Source: Papiliotrema nemorosa
Lineage: Eukaryota; Basidiomycota; Tremellomycetes; Tremellales; Rhynchogastremaceae
DNA: 64,000 nucleotides
Assembly: GCA_032158125.1 (NCBI GenBank)
Contig: JASKOT010000039.1
Span: forward strand, 62,001-126,000
Direction of reading: 5' to 3'
The notes under the pieces are model-generated. The model did not search any database, was not told the DNA's origin, and was given only the letters and a program-made list of their open reading frames with translations. The translations under genes were made by a program, and so were the position numbers. Below are positions 43,594 to 54,941 of this stretch, one piece after another (position 1 is the stretch's first letter; every line of letters starts with the position of its first letter).

Positions 43594-45510
43594 ATGTCGC
43601 TTGATCCCAAGATGGAGGACATTATAGGCGAGAAATCTTACACGCCGGGTGAGCCACAAGTGCTCGATGTCCCCGCGACGCTTGAGATGGGAAACGTGGG
43701 TCCTAAGCGGACTCATCGGGCCTTGAAACCTCGTCATCTTCAACTGATTGGTATCTCTGGCTCCATCGGCACTGGTCTTTTTGTAAGTGAACAGAGTGCT
43801 CGAGGCGATCGATCATGAGTGCCAAGGTATTGATTGCCTCAGCTCGGAACGGGTGGCTCGCTCGCTCGTGCAGGTCCACTAGGTCTGCTCCTCGGCTATG
43901 CAGTGTACGGAGGTCTGGTCCTCATCACCTTCAATGCCGTGGGCGAAATGGTAAGCTATCTACCGATAGACGGCTCGTACCTTCAATTCGCCTCTCGATT
44001 CGTTTCGCCAAGTTTCGGATTCGCCATGACTTGGTTGGCGACTTACAACAACTCGGTGACCATCGCCGCCGAGGCTACCGCCGTGGCTAGTCTAATTGGA
44101 TTCTGGAACGACTCGATCAGTCCCGGTGTTTGGTGTGCCATCTTTATCGTTTCCGTCTTTGCCATTGTGAGCCATCTTTGTCTCACGTTCTGAGGTCAGA
44201 GTCGTTGGACTAAGATAAGAACGTGTTTGGGGTGAGGTACTTTGGCGAAAACGAGTTTTGGTTCTCGATCCTCAAAGTTTTTCTCATTTTCGGTATCTTC
44301 ATATTCACCTGTACGTGTGCTTCTTCTCGTTGCTCTCGCACGGGGGCCGGGGCTGATGTCAGTCATCACGATGCTTGGAGGCAATCCTCAACATGATCGA
44401 TTCGGCTTCCGATATTGGAAAGACCCAGGACCCATGGCTGAGCATATCGCCGAGGGATCCCTCGGCAAGTTTCTCGGCTTCTGGTCGGTATTTGTGCAGG
44501 CGGCTTTTGCGTATGGAGGTCCAGACGTCTTGGCGATGACAGCGGGAGAAGCCATGTATCCCCGTCGAGTCTTGCCGAGCGTGTTCAAGCGATTGATCTA
44601 CCGACTTTTGACTTTCTATATCGGTGGTGTGCTCTGTGTCGGTATTCTTGTGAGTAGATTTTCGGGAGACCAACGCGGATCACTGACATCTAGGTCCCAT
44701 TTGATGACCCTCTCTTGGGGACCTCGCAAAAAGGTGCAGGGGCATCACCCTTTGTTCGAGCGGCGGTTCGAATGGGCATCCCAGTCCTGCCAAGCATCAT
44801 CAACGCTGTAATCATGACTTCAGCCTGGTCCGCCGGATGTTCCCTCACTTTTGTCGCATCGCGTAATCTCTACTCGTCTGCTCTCCAAGGCTACGCACCG
44901 AAAGTCTTGCTCAAGACATGGCGGGGCATCCCTTACTTGTGCTTGACTGCCGTGGTGGCAGTAGGATGTCTCAGTTTCATGTCACTCAGCAACGCCGCCT
45001 CGACAGTCTTCACCTGGATCACCAATGTTCTAGGAGGAATGTGGCTCGTCAATCTTTGTCTGATGAATATCATTTACCTGAGATATCGAAAAGGTTGCGA
45101 TGCGTTGGGTATCGATCGGTCGAAATTACCTTTCAAACGAAGGGGACAGCTGTTCTTCTCGTGGGTGGCGGTATGCATTTACCCCATCATCTTTTTGGTA
45201 AGTTGGCTCCACCGTACAGCGCTGTAGTATCGTCCCTGACGGATAGACCAACGGTTTTTCAGTATTCACCAAAGGCCGATGGTCGATCCGAGACTTCTTG
45301 TTCGCCTACATCGTCTTGGCCATCTTCCTCGTCCTCCTTGTCGGACACAAGATTTACGCGGTGATTAAATACGGTCATTCATGGGGTCTACTCAAACCGG
45401 AGGAGATCGATCTCGTCACGGGCAAAGAAGAAGTAGACGAGGATGAAAAGCATTATCCTCCGATGGGGACTACGAAAATGGACAAATTCCTTCATTGGCT
45501 TTGGGGATGA
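43594..45510 (+). CDS. Amino-acid permease, fungal YAT family
   Basis: Six exons (43594-43782, 43843-44166, 44220-44310, 44363-44649, 44694-45197, 45247-45510) give 552 residues with about 12 transmembrane spans. Hallmarks are RALKPRHLQLIGISGSIGTG and LARAGPLGLLLGYAVYG, FNAVGEMVSYLPIDGSY, FVSPSFGFAMTWLATYN, AFAYGGPDVLAMTAGEAMYP, SAGCSLTFVASRNLYSSAL and TWITNVLGGMWLVN. This is the GAP1/AGP1-like branch of the APC superfamily, importing amino acids with protons at the plasma membrane. The cytosolic tail is acidic with lysines that could be ubiquitinated. It shares the promoter region with the D-amino-acid oxidase, suggesting co-regulated import and oxidation of D-amino acids. Confidence 0.9.
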
Positions 45511-46151
45511 TTTACAGGTTGACTCAATCTCTCTCCTTCCCAGCTGATGATCTCTGCCACTCGGATGATCGTTTATCACTCTTGTAATTCTTCTTTCAAT
45601 ACTTTGTTAAGCTAATATCGATGCAATGTACGTGGTTCTTCCTCAGCGTTTGGTCGACGGAAGTAAAGGTGGTTGTGCTCTTTGTCGCTCAAACGCCCGT
45701 GAGCAAGTCGGTGTCACAGTGGAAGATCGTGCCCAACACGAGCATTTTCCGGATGCGTGATCAATTAAGACAGGAGATCTTCGGCCGATAAGCCGCAGAT
45801 CTGCGATTCCACAAGCTCCGACCAAGTCAAATTGGAATCCTGTAGGTAGGTAGAAGCAGAAGCAGCAAATTATGAAAGGCGGACTTTCGCTCGAAACGAT
45901 CTTTCGACATCGTTCGACCAGGTAGATGTGTATAGTCTTCTTGACCTCCTTTCACTCGAATCCTTCGTGGCGCAAGACGAGAGGAGTGTTGGAAGACGGG
46001 CGAGACAAGCCAAGGACATGTTATAAAGATGAGACGCCTTGTGCATCCTCTTGCTATCTGTTCCACTCTCGTTGCTTTTGCCGCTCAGCTGGTGAGACAG
46101 CTACTACCGTCGCGATAGAAGTGTTCATTGAAGCCCAGCGCGAGTTCGAAC
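45511..46151. other. Intergenic region, right edge of the cluster
   Basis: These 641 bases hold permease 3' sequence and the promoter of a small Ser-rich gene. No gene is recognised. Confidence 0.4.
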
Positions 46152-46616
46152 ATGTCAGACAGTACTAACAATAGCACCACCCAGAACAGCAATGGCGGCA
46201 GTCTACAGCGGAGACTCCGAGCTCCCACTCTGACGTTCACACACTCGGATTCCAACGACCCTCACAAGCAGGACAACGATATTCCAAAACCAGAGAAAGG
46301 CGCTTCAAGTCGTGGGCGTCTTTCTCCTCGATCGTCCATAAGTGGCCCTTCGAAGCCGCTGGTCTCACATGGCGGCTCGGGAGGAAGTCAGGACGATCCC
46401 CCTTCTCCGTCTTCCCCATCCAGGTTGACGGTGGAGCGACGACCGAGCTGCGATGGGAGTCGTACGAGTACGGAATACTTTGACCGGCCTTCCCCACCAG
46501 GAAGTGGAAGAAACGGTCCCAACAATGGCCGGCGAAGCCCCCAAGGTATATATGTCGAAGACAGATCGGAGCACCGAAGAGGATCGAGCACCAGTATCGC
46601 CAAAAATGACGAATAG
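46152..46616 (+). CDS. Small Ser/Pro-rich disordered protein
   Basis: A single exon of 154 residues starts at the first ATG in frame. It is low complexity throughout (MSDSTNNSTTQNSNGGSLQR, PRSSISGPSKP, SPSSPSRLTVERRPS) with several basophilic kinase-type sites, and has no predicted fold, signal peptide or membrane span. The composition resembles the N-termini of the proteins encoded at 13814-15230 and 46849-48018, but this may only reflect disorder. The reading frame is intact, but the call as a real gene is moderate because there is no splicing to confirm it. Confidence 0.45.
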   Translation: MSDSTNNSTTQNSNGGSLQRRLRAPTLTFTHSDSNDPHKQDNDIPKPEKGASSRGRLSPRSSISGPSKPLVSHGGSGGSQDDPPSPSSPSRLTVERRPSCDGSRTSTEYFDRPSPPGSGRNGPNNGRRSPQGIYVEDRSEHRRGSSTSIAKNDE

Positions 46617-46848
46617 GCATATTGCTCTTGGGGGCAACGTTTGGCTCGAGCAAATGTGAGCTGATTTAGCGGATTATGGTTCGAGTCAGGATGATGTAAC
46701 GCTTAATTATGGCTCCGTCAGACGTGGGTAAGGATGCATTGGGTTGATTCATGATTGTTCGTTGATACTTGTGGCCTCTTACACCTTCCTCGTTATGACA
46801 TGTTATGCGACTCGCAGACTCGACACTCGATGTGTTCCCTCTTCAAAC

Positions 46849-48018
46849 TTATTGTATCGGTCTTCCCAGGATAGGCGGTTCGCCCTCCATGATAGCCTGC
46901 CCCACTGTTTTCTTGGTCTCCACACTCGCCCAGGGGTCTGTAAACCCGTCAAATATCCCTGCCGTCCCTGGCGTAGGCAGAGTATCCGTCTCGTCACTTT
47001 CCTCATCTCCATCCGACGAGGTCAGACTGGACTGTCTCAACCTTGATCCTATACTCGGTATCCTGCTCTTCCTCTCTATCGGCGGTGAGACAGGTGATGA
47101 GGGTCTGGGAATCGCAGAGTGTGGGAGGGAAGTACGACGAGGTTGGAGAGCCATCAGTTCAGGGGAAATGTCGGGTAATAGCGAATCCCGCCTTGTCACC
47201 GTGTGTCCAGAGGACGAACTTGCTTCTCCGTCCGACATGACTGATTCTCTCCTCTTGTACAATGCTGGAGTTGTCGTTGTGTAATTGCCTGGGAGGGCAA
47301 AACTCGCTCTAGCCCTAGATGTGTCTAGGGGGATAAGTTGAGAGACGGGTAATGAGCCGCGTCTGGCGAGCAGGGACGGTGGGATGGGCGCGACGAGAGG
47401 TTTCTGAGGGAATAAGAGGGAAGATCGACGGGATCCAGGAGGAGAGATCATATGAGGTGGAGGTGGAGGACCCGAATTTGTAGAGGCGGAATGTAAGATG
47501 GATGGACGGGTCCCAGCGGCGGGAAGAGTGGTGATGGTACTGCAGGTGCTGGATCTGCGGGTGGAAGGAGCGACGGGGATGGTCATGTCCGAGTCGGTAG
47601 AATTTGTCCTGGGTACGATCGATCCGCGCCTATGCGTCATTCCCAATGCCAGGCTCGGGCGTCTTGGCGAGTTGGGCATGTGCGTAGTGGAAGTGAATGT
47701 GGATGCAACGGGGTAATCGAATGGCCCGAACTCGTATGTCGGGGTACGATTTATTGGTACGCTGGGACAAGTACCGAATGAAAATGACGACGAGGGAAGG
47801 GATGGGGAAGATGGAAGGTTGGAGGTGTGTTTATTCGTCCCGCCGCCAGAGAGGGATGCAGAGAGATCCTCTTCATCGTCATTGTTGCTGGACCCAGAGG
47901 AAGATGCGATGGCCATGTCGTCCAAGTTGGAAGAGAGCTCGTACACTGGTGTCAGAGGGTGAGCGTGAGTCGAAGAGGTCGATGACCTGGCAGACCGATG
48001 GGCAGTGTCGAAAGACAT
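46849..48018 (-). CDS. Ser-rich disordered protein with many RRxS motifs
   Basis: A single uninterrupted exon of 389 residues. It is Ser/Thr/Pro-rich and repeatedly carries RR-G/S/D-S elements (MTHRRGSIVPRT, STRRSSTCS, GSRRSSLLF, ARRGSLPVS, TRRDSLLPD, PRRTSLPHS), consistent with a dense substrate of protein kinase A or a related basophilic kinase, or a 14-3-3 client. The C-terminus is less disordered (GIFDGFTDPWASVETKKTVG, QAIMEGEPPIL). No family is recognised. It is divergent from a bZIP gene across 678 bases. Location is probably cytosolic or nuclear. Confidence 0.65.
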   Translation of the reverse strand: MSFDTAHRSARSSTSSTHAHPLTPVYELSSNLDDMAIASSSGSSNNDDEEDLSASLSGGGTNKHTSNLPSSPSLPSSSFSFGTCPSVPINRTPTYEFGPFDYPVASTFTSTTHMPNSPRRPSLALGMTHRRGSIVPRTNSTDSDMTIPVAPSTRRSSTCSTITTLPAAGTRPSILHSASTNSGPPPPPHMISPPGSRRSSLLFPQKPLVAPIPPSLLARRGSLPVSQLIPLDTSRARASFALPGNYTTTTPALYKRRESVMSDGEASSSSGHTVTRRDSLLPDISPELMALQPRRTSLPHSAIPRPSSPVSPPIERKSRIPSIGSRLRQSSLTSSDGDEESDETDTLPTPGTAGIFDGFTDPWASVETKKTVGQAIMEGEPPILGRPIQ

Positions 48019-48655
48019 CGAGACGAATAGCGATAAAATATCGGGTTGCAGAATGGTCTCTGGTTATCGACAACGGCGTGTGATTTCTGCTCGACTGTGT
48101 CGTCGCAGTGACGACGTGGATGGTGGAGAGCGCGCAGTAGAATTGAATTGACAGAGACCGAATTGATGTCTGTCTACGTTTACGAGAATCAAAATGAAGA
48201 GCACAGTCGTCCAAGTCGGAACAGATCGACCATCTTGGGTCATAGTCCGACGAGAAAATCCAGAACACGCGAGGGCGACGACGACCCTCCCTCACTCAGG
48301 GACACGCACCCAATCACCAGGCAACGTGGTACAGGGGGCGGAGCAGAGGGAAAATTGGCAGGGCAATGTGCCTGTGCCTCGCAGGCGGTCAACATCCCCT
48401 GAATCGCTTCAAAGATCTGTGACGACCCTGACTCGAGCAGGGCTGTGAGCAGAGGATGCCCTGATCCCCTGCCATCAAGCGATTCAGGGTCCAAACTCCT
48501 CGGTGTGTTCCGGTGGAAAGGGGTGAATATGATGCGCCTATCTTTCTGGTCCATATAGGCACGCTGCTTCTCCGCGTGGTCCCCATCCCCCAATCTGGGT
48601 CCAGTCAACTTGACTGTTCTCCTCCCCTCTCCTCGTCGCGTCACCCCTCTTCCCC

Positions 48656-48662
48656 TATATAT
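48656..48662 (+). promoter_or_regulatory. TATA-box candidate of the bZIP gene
   Basis: TATATAT lies 41 bases before the ATG of the bZIP gene, which would imply a very short 5' leader. Confidence 0.35.
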
Positions 48663-48696
48663 CCAGTGGTACACAACAGCTCCCCTTTCTCTGACA

Positions 48697-49839
48697 ATGC
48701 CTCGATACCTCTCTGCAACAGACTCGTAAGCACACACACAGACAGAGAAACTCGGATATCCGATTGATTATCCAGCTTCAACTCGTCAGGAGCGACCATT
48801 GTCCCCGATAGCGATCTCAGAAGCACCTCCACCAGCAACAGGACCGACCGAAATTCTCGTAATCCTATACCTAACCGAGGCTCAAGTCGCGCGTTGATGC
48901 CTGCCGATACGCTCGGTAGGGAATTGGACGCACTTATCGGCGGTGACGACGGGATGGGTATGGCCAACTTTGAACAAGCCGTAGGTCCATGTTCAGAACC
49001 CAGCTCACGGGATAGATGCAGGATTATCGACGACTGCCATTGGAGACTCAATCTCAAACAGATATGAGGGAATTCATCACGAGGTCCAACCCTGACCTCG
49101 CGGCATTCCTCGTCAATCCATCCACCAACGCGACCGACGTTCTTGCTCAACTCCAAACACAACATCTCGCCGAACTGGAGCAGAAACGCCTAGCGGGAAA
49201 CGATCAGCCACATAAACCTGATCCTTTCCGACCGTCTTCCTCTCATTCCCACAGATCGAGCGTATCTGCTCACTCGTTCACCACGACCGAGATGGGTACC
49301 GATGAAGCGGAAGATATGGATGTGCTGGATGTCGATCCAGAGGGTCATATCAACCCCAATGGTCTGGTGGAAGCGAGTCCCATGGCCTTGCAAACGGGGT
49401 TATCATGGAATATGGGAGACATGGCGGTGGATCAGACATACCCCACACCGGGTCCTTCCATCGGTGGACCTTCACCACCTATCGCTACCCATTCAAGCAG
49501 GGTGAGAGGACCTGTCGGGGCTGTCCGTGGGCCAGGGATGGACGAGGAAGAGGCGAGAAAGAGGCGTTTGGAGCGTGAGTGAATACAATCTCGGGGCGGT
49601 GTCAGTGTTTAAGTGTAGACCGAAGACAGATCAACCGAAAGTCGGCGCAGAAACATCGTCTGAGACGAAAAGAAGAAACGGAAACGTTGACAAAAACGAT
49701 TATCGACAAAGACGCCCGGATTGCGCAACTGGAAAAAGACTTGGCGGTGGAGAAGTCTCGAACGGCCCAGTTGCAAGCTTTTATCGATATGCAAAAAGGG
49801 CCGAGAGAGAGGGACGGGCGATCAGAGAGGCGATGGTGA
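48697..49839 (+). CDS. bZIP transcription factor
   Basis: Four exons (48697-48725, 48776-48980, 49016-49574, 49619-49839) give 337 residues. The N-terminal two thirds are acidic and disordered, with PSSSHSHRSSVSAHSF and an acidic EDMDVLDVD segment that may activate transcription. A C-terminal basic region RRQINRKSAQKHRLRRKEE has the invariant Asn and Arg (NxxSAxxxR). The leucine-zipper heptads that follow are unusually polar, with Leu or Ile at IIDKDARIAQLEKDLAVEK. The intron 49575-49618 falls right at the edge of the basic region, a common position in fungal bZIP genes. The target is unknown; MBF1 in this window is a general partner of bZIP factors. Confidence 0.87.
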
Positions 49840-51732
49840 GTAATGTCTAGATATCACCGCGTCAGCGGACCTTCAACTGACCGGTAGAATAACTCAACTT
49901 GTATGGAACTTGACCTGTAACGATCACACGACTTTGACATATACCCTATTACGACTTTTACTCCTTTTCGCCCTGTCGGTACATTCCCTAGCTCTTCTTG
50001 ACGCGTTGATGCCCTCCCTCTCCGGTCGTTATCGCTGACACTCTGCGAGGTCATGTTATACCCGTATTGTCTGATATGAAGCGTGATTGTGCTCCGAGCT
50101 TAGCTAGTGTCGAGGCAATCATCCGGTCAAGGAGAGTTGAACGGTGTGGGTTGTTTATTTATGGATGCGCGCAACGAATGGAAATGAATGTATATGGTGG
50201 TTCACTGATGTAGTCAATGGTGATCACGCGCGAGGCCAGCACAAGGCCTCATCCTCTCTCATGCCATCTTTGACCATTTTGACTGATGTAAATGCAGACT
50301 CGGTCGGGTGGGTCGGAAGGTCGATGAAGAAAAGGGCCTCCTAGGAATGGCTGCCCGATGACAGCTTCATCGAGATACCCGCGGATGGCCAGTATGAGGT
50401 GTAGCTTGGCCAGACATCTAGAGTGGACCCATAGGAGCTCACCTTTTTGTAAACTACTGCAGACTGCGCTCACCGGGACGATGCATAAGAGCACATGGGA
50501 TGGTAAGTCGAGCCATTATCAGGGCAGCGAATTCCTCGAGGACCCCAACTTTGAGATCCGGCTGATACGATCTCCTGCGATCCATTCATCCGTCATCTTG
50601 TTCAAACCTCGACATGGCCAACATGCACAGGCGTTCTCGATGTCCAGCATCCATCAAACGGTCTCGGAGCTGTGGTTTTGATTCACTCGAACTGCATGCG
50701 GTAAACGGGACCTCGCTATGTGCTCATTTCCACTTTTGATCAACCCAAGCCTCGTGTTGATATTTCCCCACAGGAAATGTAGCCTCGAGGCAGTTACGGA
50801 AAGCCAGAAAGTGCTATACTGTCCGAAGCATCGGTATTTTCTATCCTGCTCCCTGGAGCTCTCATACAAAGGATAGCGATATCTCACTGTGTATCACTGT
50901 CACTATCTAACAGAGACGTATAGGTCGGTCTTGCTACCGGCTAGCCCGACCCCTGTCCCTCTCGCGATCAGGCGACACACTCCATGAGTACGATTGCTAC
51001 ACATTCTCATTCGAAACATCGCATCAAAAGGTGGATCGTCTGGGTAGTAAAGGATATCTCGGATCAATCCTGTCGTTCGTATCGGTAAGGCCAATCTCAG
51101 GTGGGCCTCTTATCCCGTTGTGCCCTCTCATTATTCCTGTGATCCGGAAAGGAGCTTGAATTTGCGATCACAGGTATGTTTCAGGCAGCTTTCAATCAAC
51201 GCCTTTCTAACTTGACAGGATACCTTTGGATGAATGGATACGTCGGAAACCATAGTATATCCCAATCGCTCGTCAGCCCCTGAGAGTCCCGGTTCTTTGG
51301 GCCGATAAACGTCCCTCTTCCGTTACCTTTGACCTCTTTGGCTCCATCGATCCAATCGCTCCGACGGATCAGTCGTCTACGCCAGTCACTGGGGATCGGT
51401 CTGCTCCTTTATCCTCGGAGGAACTGGAGTGGCTTAAGGAAGACAGGGGAGGAGTACGAGGTCTTCTTACATCTTCACCCACAGACTCTTTCCTAGAGTC
51501 TTGTATACACTGTAAGTACTCGTAATTTGCCGTCTTGTGGCCATTTAACGATCTTGCGAAGAAGACTAAGCTGAGCGGCTCAGATTTTGTATCTTCACAG
51601 GCAAACATTGTTCACCACTCTCCCTGGTCCCAACTGCTTCCCCTGTCCTTTTATGGTACTATCGACCTTGCTGGCAATTGGTCTCCTTCGTCAACCAATC
51701 TAGTCTTGCGACGGCCTCGTTTCGTCCCAACG
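49840..51732. other. Long gene-free region upstream of the homeodomain gene
   Basis: At 1.9 kb this is the longest gap in the window. It should contain the promoter and probably a long 5' UTR of the homeodomain gene. Small open frames (for example 50358-50681) lack family resemblance or supportable exons. An in-frame open stretch continues upstream of the chosen ATG to 51535 without another ATG. Confidence 0.45.
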
Positions 51733-54612
51733 ATGTCTGTATCCACGTCGATGTCCTCTTCACCCTCCCCGTTCCCCTTTTCCGAGCTGGATCTAGATGA
51801 TCCTCCGTCAAATCACCTCAACCTCGACCGGTCCTCCTTTTCCCTCTCCACGTCGTCTGGCTCCAGCGTAGTGGAACAAGATTTGACGATCCCTCACACA
51901 CGGTCCTCTTCCGCCTTCCCGTCCGATTTGTCAGGATCGACTACCCCCTTTGAACCTGCTTGGTTCAACCATGACCACACCACCCCATTCGCCTATCCGA
52001 ACGCGACCGAGGTACCTCCTTCTACCGTCCAGACTCCATTCTTCTCACCTATCGGCTCACTGCACTCGGTCCCGCTCACTCCCTGGCCATATCCATACGG
52101 CCAGCCATCCACTGCGCCTCTGCCAGCGGACTACTCGACTCCAATGCACTCGACTCTGATCAATGAATCAATCTCACCATGGTCCACAGCGAAAACAATC
52201 GAAACAACCATGCCACCTCCTCCACCCAACACTGCTGCTTTGCCTCTTCATGGTGCAACTGGTTCTTCAACACTCAGTCCGCTCTTTGCGGGATTCTCGA
52301 CGGAATCGCCTTTATCAGCTACCACATCCCAAGCAGGTCCTCTCAGAGGATGGACATACTCCCCCTCGCAAGTCTTGAACGGACGAAAGAGGTCAAGCGC
52401 AATGTTCACAGGGCCCCTCTCATCAGCTGATTCTGTACCGCCCGCTACGCCCAATTCCGGTCTATCAGTCTATTCGACTCAATCACCCGTGGGATATCAT
52501 CCTTATCCATACCCCTCGCCTCGATCTTCAACCTCGACAACGTCTTTTGGAGCTTTCACACCGGGACTCATGGGTCGGAGAACTACCGTATCGAGATTTT
52601 CCCCGGTCGCAATGGCTAACTATGACTCGAATGTCGCCGAGAATCAAGCTGGCTTTACGTCCCTCAAGCGGGTATTCCACCCGAGTGCCCCAGCTGAAGC
52701 AAGCACACTGGACTTGGACTTGCGATTGAGCCATTCATTTGGTGATCAGACGTATAATCTCCCTGGATTCATCGATCGGAATACAACTGCGGGTGCAACA
52801 AGTGTGGACGGTATGACTGGCGCATCCATGGGAGACGTCATGATGTCTGGTCTCGGAGCGGGTATTGGCGGGTTCACGGTGATTGGTGATGCCAAACCAC
52901 CTCGGTTCAAGCCTACAAAGGAACAGCTAGAGATACTCGTTGCTGCCTATAACGAGAACCAGTGGGTAGCATCACTCAAACATCGCCATTCTCAGCATAT
53001 CTGGAGAAGTATTGCAATAAGAGAAGTACTAACAGGACAGGAGTCCAGATGCCTCATATAGAGATGCACTCGCGAGGAGGTTGGGACCGGATGTACGGCC
53101 TAAAACCCTCCAAATCTGGTTTCAGAATCGGTCAGTCTGATTTACTCTTGACAACCTCGCGCTTACATGTAGTCGATCCAAAGCCCGCGCCAAGGATAAA
53201 AACACAGTCATAAAGGGCTCCTATGCGAGAGAACGGAGCTCGCCTTGTAGTAGTTTGAGTCCACCCAGAAGGGGTAGTACGGCCAGTTTGAGGAGATCCA
53301 TCGATATGTCTGCTCTCAAAGCGCTGGTTCGGGATGACAAGAGTGTGTACAACGCTTAAGTATAGTTTGAGGGAGCTCGGGCTGACGTTCAGGTGAGATG
53401 GACGTTTTGCCAGTGACCGTCGTGTCGGTCTCCAACTGGGCGAGGTTCCTCACGCCAGGATCGGGCTTGACCAACCCGGACGTAGGAGCCGCATTGCACA
53501 GATCGGAATTGAAGATGTACCTCTACGTTGTGCACTTACGTGAGACTTTCCGGATCTCCCTGCCGATATCTTCCACCGCTATATCGTCTTTGAACGCTGT
53601 ACAAGGGCCCAGCGATTCCATGGCGATCAATTTCCAGCTCGACCCTGGAAAAGCCGAATTTGCATGTTGGACCGACGACATGTCATTGTCGAGCTTGGGG
53701 AGTTTGGGAACGGGATCACAGAGTCTGACGCGTAAAGGCGGAGAGTGGAGGACGATTGCCGATTTTACAGGCGGTGAAGCGACAAGAGGTGGAAGATGCG
53801 AGTTGACCGGGTACACCGAGGTGATTATACACTTACACTTCTGCTCCGAGCTGACGACTCAGACTTTGTCACCTGCATATACCGTCATTCAAGGTTTACT
53901 CGACCGGCCCATGAATCAAGGTGCATCGTTGCAAACTTGGAAATTTCCCCTTGACCCAATGACCACATGGTCGAGCGACGGGTCTACTCTGAAGCCGGAC
54001 ATCCTCACACCAGTACTCAAGTCAAGTGCAGCATGCAGCCCACTTGACGCTCAACCTGTATCCACGCTTGTTCACCCCTTCCCTGCTACCACAGGTTTCG
54101 CCTCGCATGCTCGACAGAAATCAGGGTCGACACCTCATCGGCCTGATCCATTGATCACGGAACTTCTGCCTCCTCCTCACCTGTGTCAAGCCGTTCCTGT
54201 CCAATTTACGCCCTTATTCTCGACTCATGACACTGGCATATCGGGGCGATCCATCCAATGGTCAAGTTTGGGATCGGGAATGGCTGTGCCACCACCTGTG
54301 GGGACGCCCTTGAGTGTGAATGGAGAGACGTCTTACTCTGGGTTCCCCTTTTCTACATTACCGGGGCTTGCGGACCACCCTCAAGATGCCTTCAATGCGG
54401 GCGCAATAGAGGTGGCGTCGGATATTAACGTGGGAGAGATGGCCCGTCCGCTCAGCCCTGCTGTTCATTCTCCGACACATCTCAGAGAGAATGGCCTCGC
54501 GGGGTACCAGTCTTTGGGACCTGTCCTTATGGGCTGGACGGGGGAACATGAGGAGCTGAAGATGATAGGTGATGGGCCAGAGGGTGTCGCACAGGGTGAT
54601 GAAATGAGGTGA
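51733..54612 (+). CDS. Homeodomain transcription factor
   Basis: Four exons (51733-52961, 53041-53130, 53173-53342, 53393-54612) give 902 residues. Residues 1-390 are Ser/Pro/Thr-rich. The homeodomain at about 400-455 starts PPRFKPTKEQLEILVAAYNE and ends with the recognition helix RPKTLQIWFQNRRSKARAK, which is complete. Two introns cut inside it, including one within the WFQNR arginine codon. After a basic Ser-rich linker comes a long C-terminal region (VVSVSNWARFLTPGSG, RSELKMYLYVVHLRETFRIS, AEFACWTDDMS, VIIHLHFCSEL) that looks folded and is shared, as far as I recall, by basidiomycete Hob-type homeodomain proteins. It is nuclear; the regulated genes are unknown. Confidence 0.88.
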
Positions 54613-54941
54613 ATGAGAGTGGTTCATGGGCCCGCTTGTTGTATGAGCTCGCATCTCTCCAAGCACAATGCGACGCATACGATAACATGTTTCGATCTGT
54701 CAATGAAGCGAGGTTGTGGTCCTTCAGTGTATGCTTGTATGGTGTTGAGTCCTTTGCCTGACCTTGGGCAGAGTATTTCCTGTTGATCTTGCTATCCTTT
54801 CATCACCTCATTTGTAGACTTCTCATTCATCCTTGACATCGCTGCGTCCGATGCACGAGCTACGACGACCCATATTATAGATCACTCTGATAGAAGCGTC
54901 TGTCTCTTCCCTAAATCTGACCCGGCACTGGCGGTCATCTC
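54613..54941. other. Short intergenic region
   Basis: These 329 bases separate two + strand genes; they carry the 3' UTR of one and the promoter of the next. Nothing else is seen. Confidence 0.45.

Noticed and set aside
30633..45510. Horizontal transfer of the whole cluster from bacteria
   Set aside because: All genes have host-type introns at many positions and fungal-type families (Zn2Cys6, YAT permease), so recent transfer is not supported.
46670..46695. GGTTCGAGTC, resembling a tRNA B box
   Set aside because: No matching A box, acceptor stem or anticodon arm is visible around it.
49854..50054. Basic minus-strand open frame behind the bZIP gene
   Set aside because: Only 66 codons, with no ortholog-like motifs and no supportable neighbouring exon; likely 3' UTR of the bZIP gene.
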